Shown in pieces: positions 17,078-25,903 of a stretch of DNA of 64,000 nt. A program made the translations under genes and the position numbers. Position 1 is the first letter of the stretch. Every line of letters begins with the position of its first letter. This DNA is from Thermoanaerobaculia bacterium (lineage in GTDB: Bacteria; Acidobacteriota; Thermoanaerobaculia; Multivoradales; J023): NCBI GenBank assembly GCA_030431255.1, contig JAUIJL010000001.1, positions 1,156,213 through 1,220,212 on the forward strand, written 5' to 3'. The notes under the pieces were generated by a model. It made no database searches, was not told where the DNA came from, and worked only from the letters and a program-made list of their open reading frames with translations.

Positions 17078-19045
17078 TCACTTCACCCGCGTTCCGGCGG
17101 GAACCTCCGACTCCGGGCTGAGCAACACCGGCTTTCCGTCGGCGGTCGCCGCCAACACCATGCCGTTGGACTCGACTCCCATCAATTTCGCCGGTTTGAG
17201 ATTGGCCACCACAATGACCTGGCGACCCATCAGGGCCTCCGGCTCGTAAGCCTTGCCCAATCCGGCCACCACGGTGCGCTCGGAGCTTTCTCCGGCATCC
17301 ACGGAAAGCTTCAGCAGCTTGTCGGATTTGGGCACCCTCTCGGCAGTTTGGATGGTGGCGACCTTAAGCATCACACCAAAGAAATCATCGATCGAGATAA
17401 GCCCTTCCGCCGACGAAGCTTGCGTTTTGCCCTTCCCACTCCTCTTTTCTTTGTTCTCGGCAGCCGCGGGCGCTTTTGCGTCCTTTGCCTCTTTCTTGGC
17501 TTCGGCCCCTTTCAGATACTCCTTCTTGTCGATGCGCGGAAAGAGCGGCTCCACGGCCCCGAGGGTTTTGCCGGTTCCCAAGCCACCCCAAGACAAGGCT
17601 CCTTCGGTGAAGGTCTCGGGCACATCGGCGCCGATCGACTCCAGAATTTTGGGAGCTTTCTCGGGCAAAATCGGCAACAGGGCGGTCGCGACCAGCCGTA
17701 GCGCCTCCAAACCGGCCCAGAGCACTTCCGCAACCTCCCCTTTCTGGGATTCGTCCTTGAGCTTTTTCCACGGCTCGTTGCGCACCAAGAATTGGCTGAT
17801 CTCCTGGTTCAACTTAGACAAGCTGCGCAGGGCTTCGTGGAAGCTGAAGACCTCCATGTGGCCCCGATATTCCGCCATCGCCTGTTCCGCTTCCGCTTTT
17901 AGGCCGTCGCCCTTTGCCGGCGGCAAGGCGCCGTCGAAAGCTCTGCGAGACAGGGTCACCAAACGGCTGAGGGTGTTGCCGATGTCGTTGGCCAGATCGC
18001 TGTTGTAGCGCTCGATAAAGGCTTCGTCCGAAAATCCTGCGTCCTGTCCGAAGGCCATATCCCGCAGCACGTAATAACGCAGCGCCTCGTGGCCGAAGTC
18101 CTGTAGCAGATAGTCGGGTCGGACCACGTTGCCGATGGATTTCGACATCTTCAAATTGTCGCGTAACCACCAGCCGTGGGCCCACACAGTCGTCGGTAGC
18201 GGCAGCTCCGCCGACAACAGAAACGCCGGCCAAAAGACGGCGTGAAAACGCAGAATGTCCTTGCCCACGAAGTGGATGCGGGCGCCGTCACCCTGCCAAA
18301 AATCGCGATAGAGCTGGTCGGAGTCGGAGCCGTAACCGAGGGCGCTGATGTAGTTGGTGAGGGCATCGAGCCAAACGTAGATGGTGTGGCCTTCAAACCC
18401 CGGCAACGGAATGCCCCAATCGACGGTGGTCCTCGAGACCGAAAGGTCTTTCAGCCCCTGGGCGACAAATTGTTTGACCTCGTTGAGCCGACTTTCCGGT
18501 CGCACGAATTCCGGGTGGGCCTCGTAATGGGCGAGCAAGGCGTCTTGGTATTTCGACAATCGAAAAAAGACGTTTTCCTCACTTTGGCGATCACACGGAG
18601 TTTCGTGGATCGGGCAGCGGTCCCCCTCGAGCAGCTCCTTGTCGGTGTAGAAGGTTTCGCAGCGCACGCAGTAGAAACCCTCGTGGCGATCGACGTAGAG
18701 ATCTCCTTTTTCCGCGATACGCGCGACGATCTTCTCCACTCCCGCCCAATGCCTCGGCTCAGTGGTTCGGATGAAATCGTCGTGGGTCATCTCCAGCTGC
18801 TGCCACAGCTGGTGATAACGCTCGACCACCCGATCCGCCAAAGCGATCGGCTCGATGCCTTGCTCGGCGGCGGTCTTCTGAATCTTCTGCCCGTGCTCGT
18901 CCGTGCCGGTCAGGAAATAGACGTCGTCCCCCTCTAGCCTGCGATAGCGGGCCACTGTGTCCGCGACCAGGGTGGAATAGATATGGCCGATATGGGGTAA
19001 GTCGTTGACGTAATAAATCGGTGTGGTGATGTAGGTCTTGCTCAT
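17078..19045 (-). CDS. metG: Methionyl-tRNA synthetase with C-terminal tRNA-binding (EMAP-like) domain
   Basis: The 655-residue enzyme charges tRNA-Met. The N-terminal class I motif is YYVNDLPHIGHIYS (HIGH present). The zinc knuckle region has Cys pairs in CVRCETFY and DRCPIH. The second signature is LKMSKSIGNVV (KMSKS). The anticodon-binding helical domain spans ~365-520. A charged Lys/Ala linker (~525-555) leads to a Trbp111-type OB-fold domain (~560-655; FGVMLKVATIQTAERVPKSD, then NLKPAKLMGVESNGMVLAA). The order hslO-metG-tatD on the minus strand, with gaps of 41 and 1 bases, looks like an operon. Confidence 0.97.
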   Translation of the reverse strand: MSKTYITTPIYYVNDLPHIGHIYSTLVADTVARYRRLEGDDVYFLTGTDEHGQKIQKTAAEQGIEPIALADRVVERYHQLWQQLEMTHDDFIRTTEPRHWAGVEKIVARIAEKGDLYVDRHEGFYCVRCETFYTDKELLEGDRCPIHETPCDRQSEENVFFRLSKYQDALLAHYEAHPEFVRPESRLNEVKQFVAQGLKDLSVSRTTVDWGIPLPGFEGHTIYVWLDALTNYISALGYGSDSDQLYRDFWQGDGARIHFVGKDILRFHAVFWPAFLLSAELPLPTTVWAHGWWLRDNLKMSKSIGNVVRPDYLLQDFGHEALRYYVLRDMAFGQDAGFSDEAFIERYNSDLANDIGNTLSRLVTLSRRAFDGALPPAKGDGLKAEAEQAMAEYRGHMEVFSFHEALRSLSKLNQEISQFLVRNEPWKKLKDESQKGEVAEVLWAGLEALRLVATALLPILPEKAPKILESIGADVPETFTEGALSWGGLGTGKTLGAVEPLFPRIDKKEYLKGAEAKKEAKDAKAPAAAENKEKRSGKGKTQASSAEGLISIDDFFGVMLKVATIQTAERVPKSDKLLKLSVDAGESSERTVVAGLGKAYEPEALMGRQVIVVANLKPAKLMGVESNGMVLAATADGKPVLLSPESEVPAGTRVK

Positions 19046-19086
19046 GACTGGATTCCTCGGCCTTCGCTACACTTTCCAAAGGCCGT

Positions 19087-20007
19087 TCAATTGACTCGCA
19101 GGTCGTCCACGGAAAAAACAAATTGGCCCAAGCAGAAGGCGCATTCGAGAATCGCCTCTCCCTGCTCGTTGCCGACACTTTCCAGGTCCTCGGCGGGCAG
19201 CGCCAACAATCGCTTGAGCAGGACCTCTCGGCTACAGGAGCACTGGTACCGGAGATCATGCGCTTCGAGGTCCTGGGGCTCCAGACCGAATAGGGCCGCT
19301 GCCAAGAGCTGGTCAGCCCCCCCTTCCTGGAGCAGGGACCCAATGTCCTTGAGGTCGGCCAAGTTTTTCTCTAGGGCCGTCAAGCTCTCTTCGGACGCTC
19401 CTGGCAGCGCTTCTACCAACAACCCACCTGCGGCGACGATTCCCGTCGGCGCAGGCTTGGTGGTCAACAGAGCGGCCGAACGGACCTGCTGGCTTTGGTG
19501 AAGAAAGTGCACCAGATCCTCGCCGATTTCTCCGGATGCCAGCTCGGTTTGGCTGATCCAGGGCTCGGGCCGACGCTCGCTCTCTTGGCTGACTCGGAAG
19601 AGCCCCTTTCCCACCGCGGCGCCGACATCGAGGGCTCGGCCGTCGACCCCGGGGAATCGCAGGTGCTCCAAAATCGCACGCATATTTCCGCTGCTGTCGA
19701 CTTCCGCTTGAATCTTGCCCAGGGGGCCGTCCCCCAAAACGTCGACCCGCAGACGGCCCGGGTATTTGGTGCTGAACCGCAGCAGCAAAGCCGCGGCAGC
19801 CATGGATCGGCCGAGGGCAATGGCCGCCACGGGGGACGGATCGAGCCGACGGCGTAAGCTTTCTACGGGACGGGTGATATCGGCTACCGCCCACCGCAAG
19901 TCGCCGTTGCCGGCCACTCCGAGACGAAGCCGGCCGACGGCATCTTCATCGGCTGAGGCGTAAAGAGGCTCTAAGTTTTCTTGCATCTTGCTCGAGACCG
20001 TTCTCAT
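19087..20007 (-). CDS. hslO: Redox-regulated molecular chaperone Hsp33
   Basis: The ATG at 20007 gives 306 residues, close to the ~290 typical of the family; the longer frame to 20139 overlaps the intergenic region and adds unlikely sequence. The redox switch is intact: YQCSCSREVLLKRLLAL and LECAFCLGQFVF form the CxC/CxxC zinc centre at the C-terminus. The N-terminal domain contains AAALLLRFSTKYPGRLRVDV and FRVSQ. Hsp33 is a holdase activated when the four Cys are oxidised and zinc is lost. It fits with the bacilliredoxin elsewhere in the window as thiol-stress protection. It lies 41 bases upstream of metG. Confidence 0.92.
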   Translation of the reverse strand: MRTVSSKMQENLEPLYASADEDAVGRLRLGVAGNGDLRWAVADITRPVESLRRRLDPSPVAAIALGRSMAAAALLLRFSTKYPGRLRVDVLGDGPLGKIQAEVDSSGNMRAILEHLRFPGVDGRALDVGAAVGKGLFRVSQESERRPEPWISQTELASGEIGEDLVHFLHQSQQVRSAALLTTKPAPTGIVAAGGLLVEALPGASEESLTALEKNLADLKDIGSLLQEGGADQLLAAALFGLEPQDLEAHDLRYQCSCSREVLLKRLLALPAEDLESVGNEQGEAILECAFCLGQFVFSVDDLRVN

Positions 20008-20086
20008 ATGCGGACCGCGAGGACCATCACGGTGGATCTGACTTGGGTAGGTTCCTGGATCGAAGAACCTCGATCCGGCGCCAAAG

Positions 20087-20893
20087 CTACCACGCCCCGC
20101 GCTGCTTGAGGGAGACCCAGCTGCCATGATTGCCCACAATGAGATGGTCCATCAGCCGCACACCCATCAGCTCGCAGGCCTGGGCCATGCGGAAGGTGAA
20201 GTCGAGATCCTCCTGGCTCGGCCCGGGATCCCCGCTGGGGTGGGTATGAAACAACAGCAAACCCGCGGCCCCGACCAACAGCGCCTCCCGCAGGATGGCC
20301 CTCGGCTCCACGGCGGCTCGGGTCAAGGTGCCCCGAAAGATCTCCGATTCGTCGATCAGGTGATTGCGCATATCCACGAATAGGGCTCCCATGACCTCTT
20401 GGTCGAATTTGCCGTAGCGAAGGTAGAGGTAGCGGGCCACGGACTCCGGGCGATCCATCACGCTTTGATGGCTCAAGCTCGCCCGGGTCAACCGGCGGCT
20501 GAGCTCCACCGCCGCCATAATCGAAGCGGCCTTGGCCGGTCCCAAGCCATACCGCCGCATGCGACGGATATCGGTCCACAGGAGACCGCCGATCCCCCCA
20601 TGCTCGTGGATCAGCTCGGCGGCCATCGCGATCGCGGATTGCCCCGGCTTGCCGGTCCGCAACAAGACGGCAACCAGCTCTTCGTCGGCCAAAGCCCCCT
20701 CTCCGAGCTTGAGCATCCGCTCCCTGGGACGTTGGCTCTTCGGTCGCGAGGTGATCGGCAGCTCGATCATCGACTCGGGAGCCGATGCGGAGGATTTCGC
20801 AGCCGATTTAGTCCTCGATCCCTTCCGAGCCCAGGCCGAGGGCTCGCCACCTTCGGTGCTCAACGAGTTGTTCGCCATCACGGCTTTCTTCAT
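20087..20893 (-). CDS. radC: RadC family JAB/MPN-domain protein
   Basis: The ATG at 20893 has GAGGAG 8 bases upstream, so I prefer it to the frame start at 20989; it gives 268 residues. The N-terminal helix-hairpin-helix region (LKLGEGALADEELVAVLLRT, then MRRYGLGPAKAASIMAAVEL) is followed by a JAB1/MPN domain. That domain carries the JAMM metal motif LLLFHTHPSGDPGPSQED and the upstream EIFRGTL strand. RadC proteins are predicted metalloproteases or nucleases; the old DNA-repair assignment is doubtful. A Ser/Ala/Lys-rich N-terminal ~45 residues looks disordered. Confidence 0.9.
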   Translation of the reverse strand: MKKAVMANNSLSTEGGEPSAWARKGSRTKSAAKSSASAPESMIELPITSRPKSQRPRERMLKLGEGALADEELVAVLLRTGKPGQSAIAMAAELIHEHGGIGGLLWTDIRRMRRYGLGPAKAASIMAAVELSRRLTRASLSHQSVMDRPESVARYLYLRYGKFDQEVMGALFVDMRNHLIDESEIFRGTLTRAAVEPRAILREALLVGAAGLLLFHTHPSGDPGPSQEDLDFTFRMAQACELMGVRLMDHLIVGNHGSWVSLKQRGAW

Positions 20894-21074
20894 CACAGTC
20901 TCCTCATGTTCAGAGCTTAAGCGCCCATTGAATGTGAAACCCCGCGAGTAGGGTCTCCTAAGAGACTTGGACGGAAAAACGTCTCGCAAATCTGCAAGTC
21001 GGACAAATTTTTCGGCAGATGCTTCCGATATGTGTCCTCAACCGCCCCTTTCGGCTCACCTGAGTCGGCCTAAC

Positions 21075-21131
21075 GAGCCGGCGCCTGAGTCGCTCAGTGA
21101 GTCGGCGCCTGAGTCGCTCAATGAGTCGGCG
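21075..21131. repeat. 24-bp tandem repeat, about 2.4 copies
   Basis: The unit GAGTCGGCGCCTGAGTCGCT plus CA[AG]T occurs at 21075-21098 (one mismatch) and 21099-21122, with a partial copy at 21123-21131. A further GAGTCGGC lies at 21062. The block sits in the divergent gap between radC and the agmatinase-family gene. Each unit also holds internal GAGTCG repeats. Confidence 0.75.
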
Positions 21132-21187
21132 ATTTTGACGTTCAGGGGATCTTTCCTCCAAAACTCCGACCTGCTACCCTCCCGCCC

Positions 21188-22093
21188 ATGAATTCACAGA
21201 ATCCAAGCTTCCTAGGCCTCGACGCTGAGCAACCTGAGCCCGCTGCCGCCCGGGCGGTCATTTTGCCCCTGCCGTTCGAGCGTACGGTCTCCTACGGTAA
21301 AGGCACCGCCGACGGCCCCAGAGCGCTGCTCGACGCCTCCGCCTACGTCGAGCTCTACGATGAAGAGCTGCGGACCGAGGACCATAGCCGCCAAATCCAC
21401 ACCGCGGAGCCCTTCGACCCCGCCGCGGACCTCGAGCTCTCCGAGGCTATGGCCGAGATCCAAGACCATGCCCGTGAATGGATGCAGTCGGGAAAATTCC
21501 TGGTCTCCATCGGAGGCGAGCACAGCTTGACCTACCCGTTGGTGGCGGCGGCACAAGAGGTCTTTTCGGGCCCGATGGGGGTGGTGCAATTCGACGCCCA
21601 CGCGGATTTGCGGGACGAATACGAGGGAACGCGCTTCAGTCACGCGGCGGTGATGCGACGAATTGTCGACGACCTGTCCCTGCCGACCCTGGCCGTGGGC
21701 ATTCGCTCTCTTTCCGGCCCAGAGGCGAAGCTTGTCCAAGACCGCGGGCTTCCGGTGATTTGGAGCCACGAATGGCACGAGGACGCACGCTCGGGATCCC
21801 TGGAACGATTCGCGGCCTACCTAGATCAGCTGCCGGAGCAGATTTACCTGACCTTTGACTTGGATTTCCTCGATCCGTCGCTGCTGCCGGGCACCGGCAC
21901 CCCGGAGCCCGGCGGAGGGGAGTGGCACCCCACCATGGCGGCCCTGCGCTATCTCTTCGAGCATAAGACCGTGGTCGCCATGGATGTCGTGGAGCTCGCC
22001 CCCGAGCCCGACCGAACCGTCAGCGACTTTGTCGCGGCAAAGCTGGTCTACAAGTCCCTGGGCTATCGCCTGGGTCTCTCCCCCAAGGGCTGA
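21188..22093 (+). CDS. speB: Agmatinase/arginase family ureohydrolase
   Basis: The 301-residue enzyme has the full di-manganese site of the ureohydrolase family: SIGGEHSLTYP (His), VQFDAHADLRDEYEG (Asp-His-Asp) and TFDLDFLDPSLLPGTGTPEP (two Asp). Length and the 'GTGTPEPGG' segment fit bacterial agmatinases, which convert agmatine to putrescine and urea. Guanidino-acid hydrolases share these motifs, so the substrate is likely but not proven. No arginine decarboxylase is nearby. The ATG at 21188 immediately follows the tandem-repeat region and has no strong Shine-Dalgarno. Confidence 0.85.
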   Translation: MNSQNPSFLGLDAEQPEPAAARAVILPLPFERTVSYGKGTADGPRALLDASAYVELYDEELRTEDHSRQIHTAEPFDPAADLELSEAMAEIQDHAREWMQSGKFLVSIGGEHSLTYPLVAAAQEVFSGPMGVVQFDAHADLRDEYEGTRFSHAAVMRRIVDDLSLPTLAVGIRSLSGPEAKLVQDRGLPVIWSHEWHEDARSGSLERFAAYLDQLPEQIYLTFDLDFLDPSLLPGTGTPEPGGGEWHPTMAALRYLFEHKTVVAMDVVELAPEPDRTVSDFVAAKLVYKSLGYRLGLSPKG

Positions 22094-22136
22094 AGCTCGA
22101 CCGCTGCCGGTGAAATACTCGGGTCACCGCGATTTC

Positions 22137-22265
22137 CATGGGCTCTCCGTGAAATACATGGGCAGGCTCGACCATGCAAAGGTGTAACGTTGCGCTCGGC
22201 TAAATCACCAACACCTGAGCACCGGAATCACATCCGCGTGTATTTCCCCATGAACGAGAGCCATG
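22137..22265. repeat. Imperfect long inverted repeat upstream of the first Ser/Thr kinase
   Basis: The arm at 22137-22157 (CATGGGCTCTCCGTGAAATA plus C) is partly complementary to 22240-22265, whose reverse complement begins CATGGCTCTCG and ends GGAAATAC. Inside, TGCAAAGGT (22175-22183) pairs with ACCTTTGCA (22271-22279). A direct repeat GTGAAATAC lies at 22110 and 22149. A structured leader or relic element is possible; no gene is seen in 22094-22337. Confidence 0.3.
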
Positions 22266-22337
22266 TTCCAACCTTTGCAGTGCGCCCAAACCCCGTTGAT
22301 GCTAGACTCTCCGCATTCATCACGACTGCGACGGCCC

Positions 22338-24020
22338 ATGGATAGGATCGGTAAATACGAAGTCCTCGATCGAATCGGCTCAGGTGGCTTCGCCACCGTC
22401 TTTAAGGGTTACGATCCTTTTATCAAGCGGCCGGTTGCGATCAAGGTCTGCAACACACGGGACCAAGAGTCCAGGCAGAGGTTCTTTCGCGAAGCTGAGA
22501 TCGCCGGAGCCCTCGAGCACCGAAACATCACCACGGTGTTCGACTTCGGCATGCACGAGGAAAACCCGTACCTGGTGGAGGAGTACCTGCCGGGTGAGGA
22601 TCTAGCCCACCTGATTCGTCGCCACGAGCCCAACGATCTCGGTATCCGTTTGGACTATCTGGCACAAATCGCCGGGGGCCTCGAATACGCCCATCAAAAG
22701 GGTGTCATCCACCGCGACATCAAACCTTCGAACGTCCGAGTTCTGGAATCCGGGCGATGCAAGATCATGGATTTCGGTACCGCCAAGCTGGCCGATGTCG
22801 AAAGCCATTTGACCCAGGCTGGAATGACCCTGGGCACCGTCGCCTATTTGTCCCCGGAACGCCTTCTGGGTCGGGAAACCCGAATCAACGCCGATATTTT
22901 TTCCTACGGCGTGCTGGCTTACGAGCTGCTCTCTTTCCGGCGGCCGTTCGGCGGACGAAATATTCCTCACCTCATCGACCAAGTCCTCAACGCGTCTCCT
23001 ATCTCCCTGCTCGACGCTTGGCCCGACTGCCCGCCGAAGCTTTCCGAGATCGTGCATCGATGCCTGCACAAAGATCCCCAGGAGCGCTACGCCACCTGCA
23101 CGGAGGTGCTCACGGATCTCGAGGAAGTGATCATCGAGGTCAACGGCGGCGTGCGTCCCGGTTTGTTTTCCGAGCAAAGCTCGACGATCACCCTGCCCCA
23201 ACCGAATTTGCAAGTCTCCGGCTTGCTCGAACGGGCACGGCAGCTGCACGCCCGCGGCAAGATCGACCGAGCCCTCGTCATGCTCGAAGAAGTCCTCGAA
23301 ATGGCGCCCGACAACCTCGAAGCCCAACAGCTTTCGCAGGCTTGTCGCGCGACGGCGGAAGCCGCCGCCGGGGAATCCCAAGTGGATCCGTCTCTGGTCA
23401 CCTCGACCAGCAAACATCTTCTTTCCTGGGAAGGCCCGGAAGAGCGTCGGGCGCGAAAGAAGGGCGAAGCGGTCGCTTCCATCGAGAGCTACATCGAGGC
23501 CGGCCAGCTGGTGGCGGCCTTGGAAGCGATCAAATTCGCCACCACCCTCTTCGGACCCATCGAGGATGCGCCGGGTTTGATGCGGCGGACCTTGGCCCGA
23601 GCTCGTGAGCAAGTCTCCGAGGTCAAGGGCGAGGCTCTGCGCGCGGCCCGCGGAATCGTCGACCAAATGATTCAGCTGAGGCAGAAGGGCCTATTGCAAA
23701 TGGAGCTGGCAGAGGCATTGGCCCATCGGGCTCAACAGCTGGACAGCGAGGATCTCGCCTCCCGCGACATCTTGGCCATGGTCCGCGCGGAGGCCTCTCC
23801 ATCCCCCGCTGCTCCCCCTGTGTCCGCGGAGCTCAGCCAGAGCCAAAAACAGCTGGAAGCGGTCGCGTCCATTGAGCAGCTGCTGTTGAAAGGCGATGTG
23901 CGGATGGCCGCCCAGGCCCTGGACTTTGCGGTCGGCCTCTACGGAGAATTCGAGCAAGCACCCCTTCTCCGGCAACGCATTGCCGCCACCTCGAAAAATC
24001 CCCGAGCCGAAGGGTCTTGA
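22338..24020 (+). CDS. Hanks-type Ser/Thr protein kinase with TPR-like C-terminal region
   Basis: I start at the ATG at 22338 (MDRIGKYEV), the usual kinase N-terminus; the frame to 22263 adds sequence without support. Of 560 residues, ~1-270 are a complete kinase: G-loop IGSGGFATVFKG, VAIKVC Lys, VIHRDIKPSNVRV catalytic loop, MDFGTAKL and YLSPERL. The rest is helical, with a TPR-like unit (ALVMLEEVLEMAPDNLEAQQ) and related repeats containing VASIESYIEAGQLVAALEAI. No membrane segment is seen, unlike its neighbour. It is a clear tandem paralogue of the next gene (shared KG[YF]DP[FY]IKR.VAIK and EAEIAG.L.HRNITTV). Confidence 0.92.
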   Translation: MDRIGKYEVLDRIGSGGFATVFKGYDPFIKRPVAIKVCNTRDQESRQRFFREAEIAGALEHRNITTVFDFGMHEENPYLVEEYLPGEDLAHLIRRHEPNDLGIRLDYLAQIAGGLEYAHQKGVIHRDIKPSNVRVLESGRCKIMDFGTAKLADVESHLTQAGMTLGTVAYLSPERLLGRETRINADIFSYGVLAYELLSFRRPFGGRNIPHLIDQVLNASPISLLDAWPDCPPKLSEIVHRCLHKDPQERYATCTEVLTDLEEVIIEVNGGVRPGLFSEQSSTITLPQPNLQVSGLLERARQLHARGKIDRALVMLEEVLEMAPDNLEAQQLSQACRATAEAAAGESQVDPSLVTSTSKHLLSWEGPEERRARKKGEAVASIESYIEAGQLVAALEAIKFATTLFGPIEDAPGLMRRTLARAREQVSEVKGEALRAARGIVDQMIQLRQKGLLQMELAEALAHRAQQLDSEDLASRDILAMVRAEASPSPAAPPVSAELSQSQKQLEAVASIEQLLLKGDVRMAAQALDFAVGLYGEFEQAPLLRQRIAATSKNPRAEGS

Positions 24021-24065
24021 TTCCCCGGCTCCGTGTTAGCATCTGAGGGTTCCAACGAGCCACTC

Positions 24066-25838
24066 ATGCAGCAAATCGGTAAGTACCAGCTCATCGAGCA
24101 AATCGGCGTTGGCGGCTTCGGCGAGGTCTTCAAAGGATTCGACCCTTATATTAAGCGCCACGTCGCCATTAAGACCTGTAGCTCCAAGAGCGAAGAAATT
24201 CGCAGCCGCTTCTTCCAAGAAGCGGAAATCGCAGGCAACCTCCACCACCGAAACATCACCACGGTTTATGATTTCGGGGTCGAGGGCGATCTCCCCTACC
24301 TGATCCAAGAGTACCTCTCCGGTGAGGATCTCGACGCTAAGATTCGGCGCAAAGACTACTTACCCTTTGCCGAGAAGCTCTTCTACCTGATTCAAATCGC
24401 CCGGGGTCTGTCGGAAGCCCACGCCCAGGGGGTCATGCATCGGGATATCAAACCCGCGAACGTCCGGATCTTGGAAGACGGCATGGTCAAGATCATGGAC
24501 TTCGGCATTGCCAAGCTAGCCCAGCAGCAAACCGGTTTGACCCAAACGGGCATGACCCTCGGCACCGCGGCCTACCTTTCGCCGGAGCAAATCCGCGGCG
24601 ACTCCATGGACGTCCGGACCGACATTTTCTCCTTCGGGGTGCTGGCCTACGAGCTCCTGGCCTACGAGCGGCCTTTTCGCGGTGAGCAGATCTCCGCCGT
24701 GCTCTACCAGCTGCTGAACAATGATCCCAAGCCGATTACCGACTGCTGGCCGGCCGCGCCTCCCGAGGTGGTCGAGCTGCTCGATCGCTGCTTGCAAAAA
24801 TCCCCGGCACGGCGATTCCAAGACGGCGCCGACCTGTTGCGGGCCCTCGAAGGCATTCAGCGAAAAGGCCGCCAACGCTCGGACGTTTACGGTCAAGCAA
24901 AACCGAGGACCGAGCCACCCACGGTGCGGCTCGATTCGGCTGAGGACATGGCCAAGAAGTCTTCTCCCCAAAGGGGTTTGGATGATTTCGACCTCACCGG
25001 CTCGTCCCCCACGATCACCGAAGAGCCGGCCCTAGCGAGACCCGACACTCCGCAACGCCTGACCCCCAGGTCCGGGTCTAGACCGTCCCAATCGTCGTCC
25101 TCCCTCAGCCTGACCCTGGGAATCGGGGCCGCTCTGGTGGTCATCGCCGGCCTGGTCGGCTGGTGGATGGGCCACCGAGGACCCGATACCGACGGCGCCC
25201 AAGCCACGGAAGTGAGCCAGGCCGAGCCGGAGGTCGAAGATGTCGCCTCCAGCACCGGCGGCGGCACTGCCGACGGCTCCATTACACCTGCGTCTTTGGC
25301 GGGAGCTAGCGCTGAGCCCGAAGCGCCGGTGGTGGAAAAGGGACGTATTTTGGTCCCGAGCCCGGGTTGGACCGATGCCATGACCGTGCGGGTCGGCCGC
25401 GCCGGCAAGACCTGGCCCCTGACCCGGAGGCGATCCTTCAGCTTGGATCCCGGCTCCTATGACCTGTATTTCGAGCTCGCCGAACCGGGCTACAGTAGCC
25501 AAAAGTCGCTACGGGTCACTGTTGAAGAGGGAGCGGATAAGACGGTCAGCTCACCGATTTCCAGACCCGCAGCTTTGACGGTGCTGGCGTCGCCCGGGCG
25601 CCCTCAAGGCGATGTCTTGTTGGCGGGAACCTCGTTGGGCCAGACTCCGGTTCGTCGTCATCTCTTGGAGCCGGCGGGTTATGTGTTGGAAATCCGTCCG
25701 CGAGGAGAAGCCGACGCGGCCAATGCGCTGACCCAGAGTCTCAGCTTGGCCGGGGGGCAAGAGACCATCGTGACCTTCGATCTCTCATCGAAGAGAGTCC
25801 GAGTCTCGAATAAGCCGATCAAGGGTCGAAAAAACTGA
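24066..25838 (+). CDS. Membrane-anchored Hanks-type Ser/Thr protein kinase with PEGA-like extracytoplasmic domains
   Basis: The start is at ATG 24066 (MQQIGKYQL), giving 590 residues. The cytoplasmic kinase (~1-265) is complete: IGVGGFGEVFKG, VAIKTC, VMHRDIKPANVRI, MDFGIAKL and YLSPEQI. A Ser/Pro-rich linker leads to a single membrane span (LTLGIGAALVVIAGLVGWWM, ~352-371). The external part (~430-590) has two beta-rich PEGA-like repeats (SFSLDPGSYDLYFELAEPGY; LAGTSLGQTPVRRHLLEPAG), a domain class thought to bind the envelope. It starts 45 bases after the preceding paralogue. Confidence 0.92.
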   Translation: MQQIGKYQLIEQIGVGGFGEVFKGFDPYIKRHVAIKTCSSKSEEIRSRFFQEAEIAGNLHHRNITTVYDFGVEGDLPYLIQEYLSGEDLDAKIRRKDYLPFAEKLFYLIQIARGLSEAHAQGVMHRDIKPANVRILEDGMVKIMDFGIAKLAQQQTGLTQTGMTLGTAAYLSPEQIRGDSMDVRTDIFSFGVLAYELLAYERPFRGEQISAVLYQLLNNDPKPITDCWPAAPPEVVELLDRCLQKSPARRFQDGADLLRALEGIQRKGRQRSDVYGQAKPRTEPPTVRLDSAEDMAKKSSPQRGLDDFDLTGSSPTITEEPALARPDTPQRLTPRSGSRPSQSSSSLSLTLGIGAALVVIAGLVGWWMGHRGPDTDGAQATEVSQAEPEVEDVASSTGGGTADGSITPASLAGASAEPEAPVVEKGRILVPSPGWTDAMTVRVGRAGKTWPLTRRRSFSLDPGSYDLYFELAEPGYSSQKSLRVTVEEGADKTVSSPISRPAALTVLASPGRPQGDVLLAGTSLGQTPVRRHLLEPAGYVLEIRPRGEADAANALTQSLSLAGGQETIVTFDLSSKRVRVSNKPIKGRKN

Positions 25839-25848
25839 GCTCCAACAG

Positions 25849-25872
25849 AGGCTTTCCCTTCGGGAGCCTTTT
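25849..25872 (+). terminator. Candidate intrinsic terminator after the second kinase
   Basis: AGGCT-TT-CCC pairs with GGG-AGCCT around a short TTC loop, followed by TTTT. It begins 10 bases after the kinase stop. The bulged stem is modest. Confidence 0.45.
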
Positions 25873-25903
25873 CGAAGCTCTCGTGTGTCGATAATCTAGG
25901 GCC

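Noticed and set aside
22602..23666. 354-codon antisense frame in the first kinase gene
   Set aside because: The kinase motifs on the plus strand are complete and the antisense product has no recognisable features.
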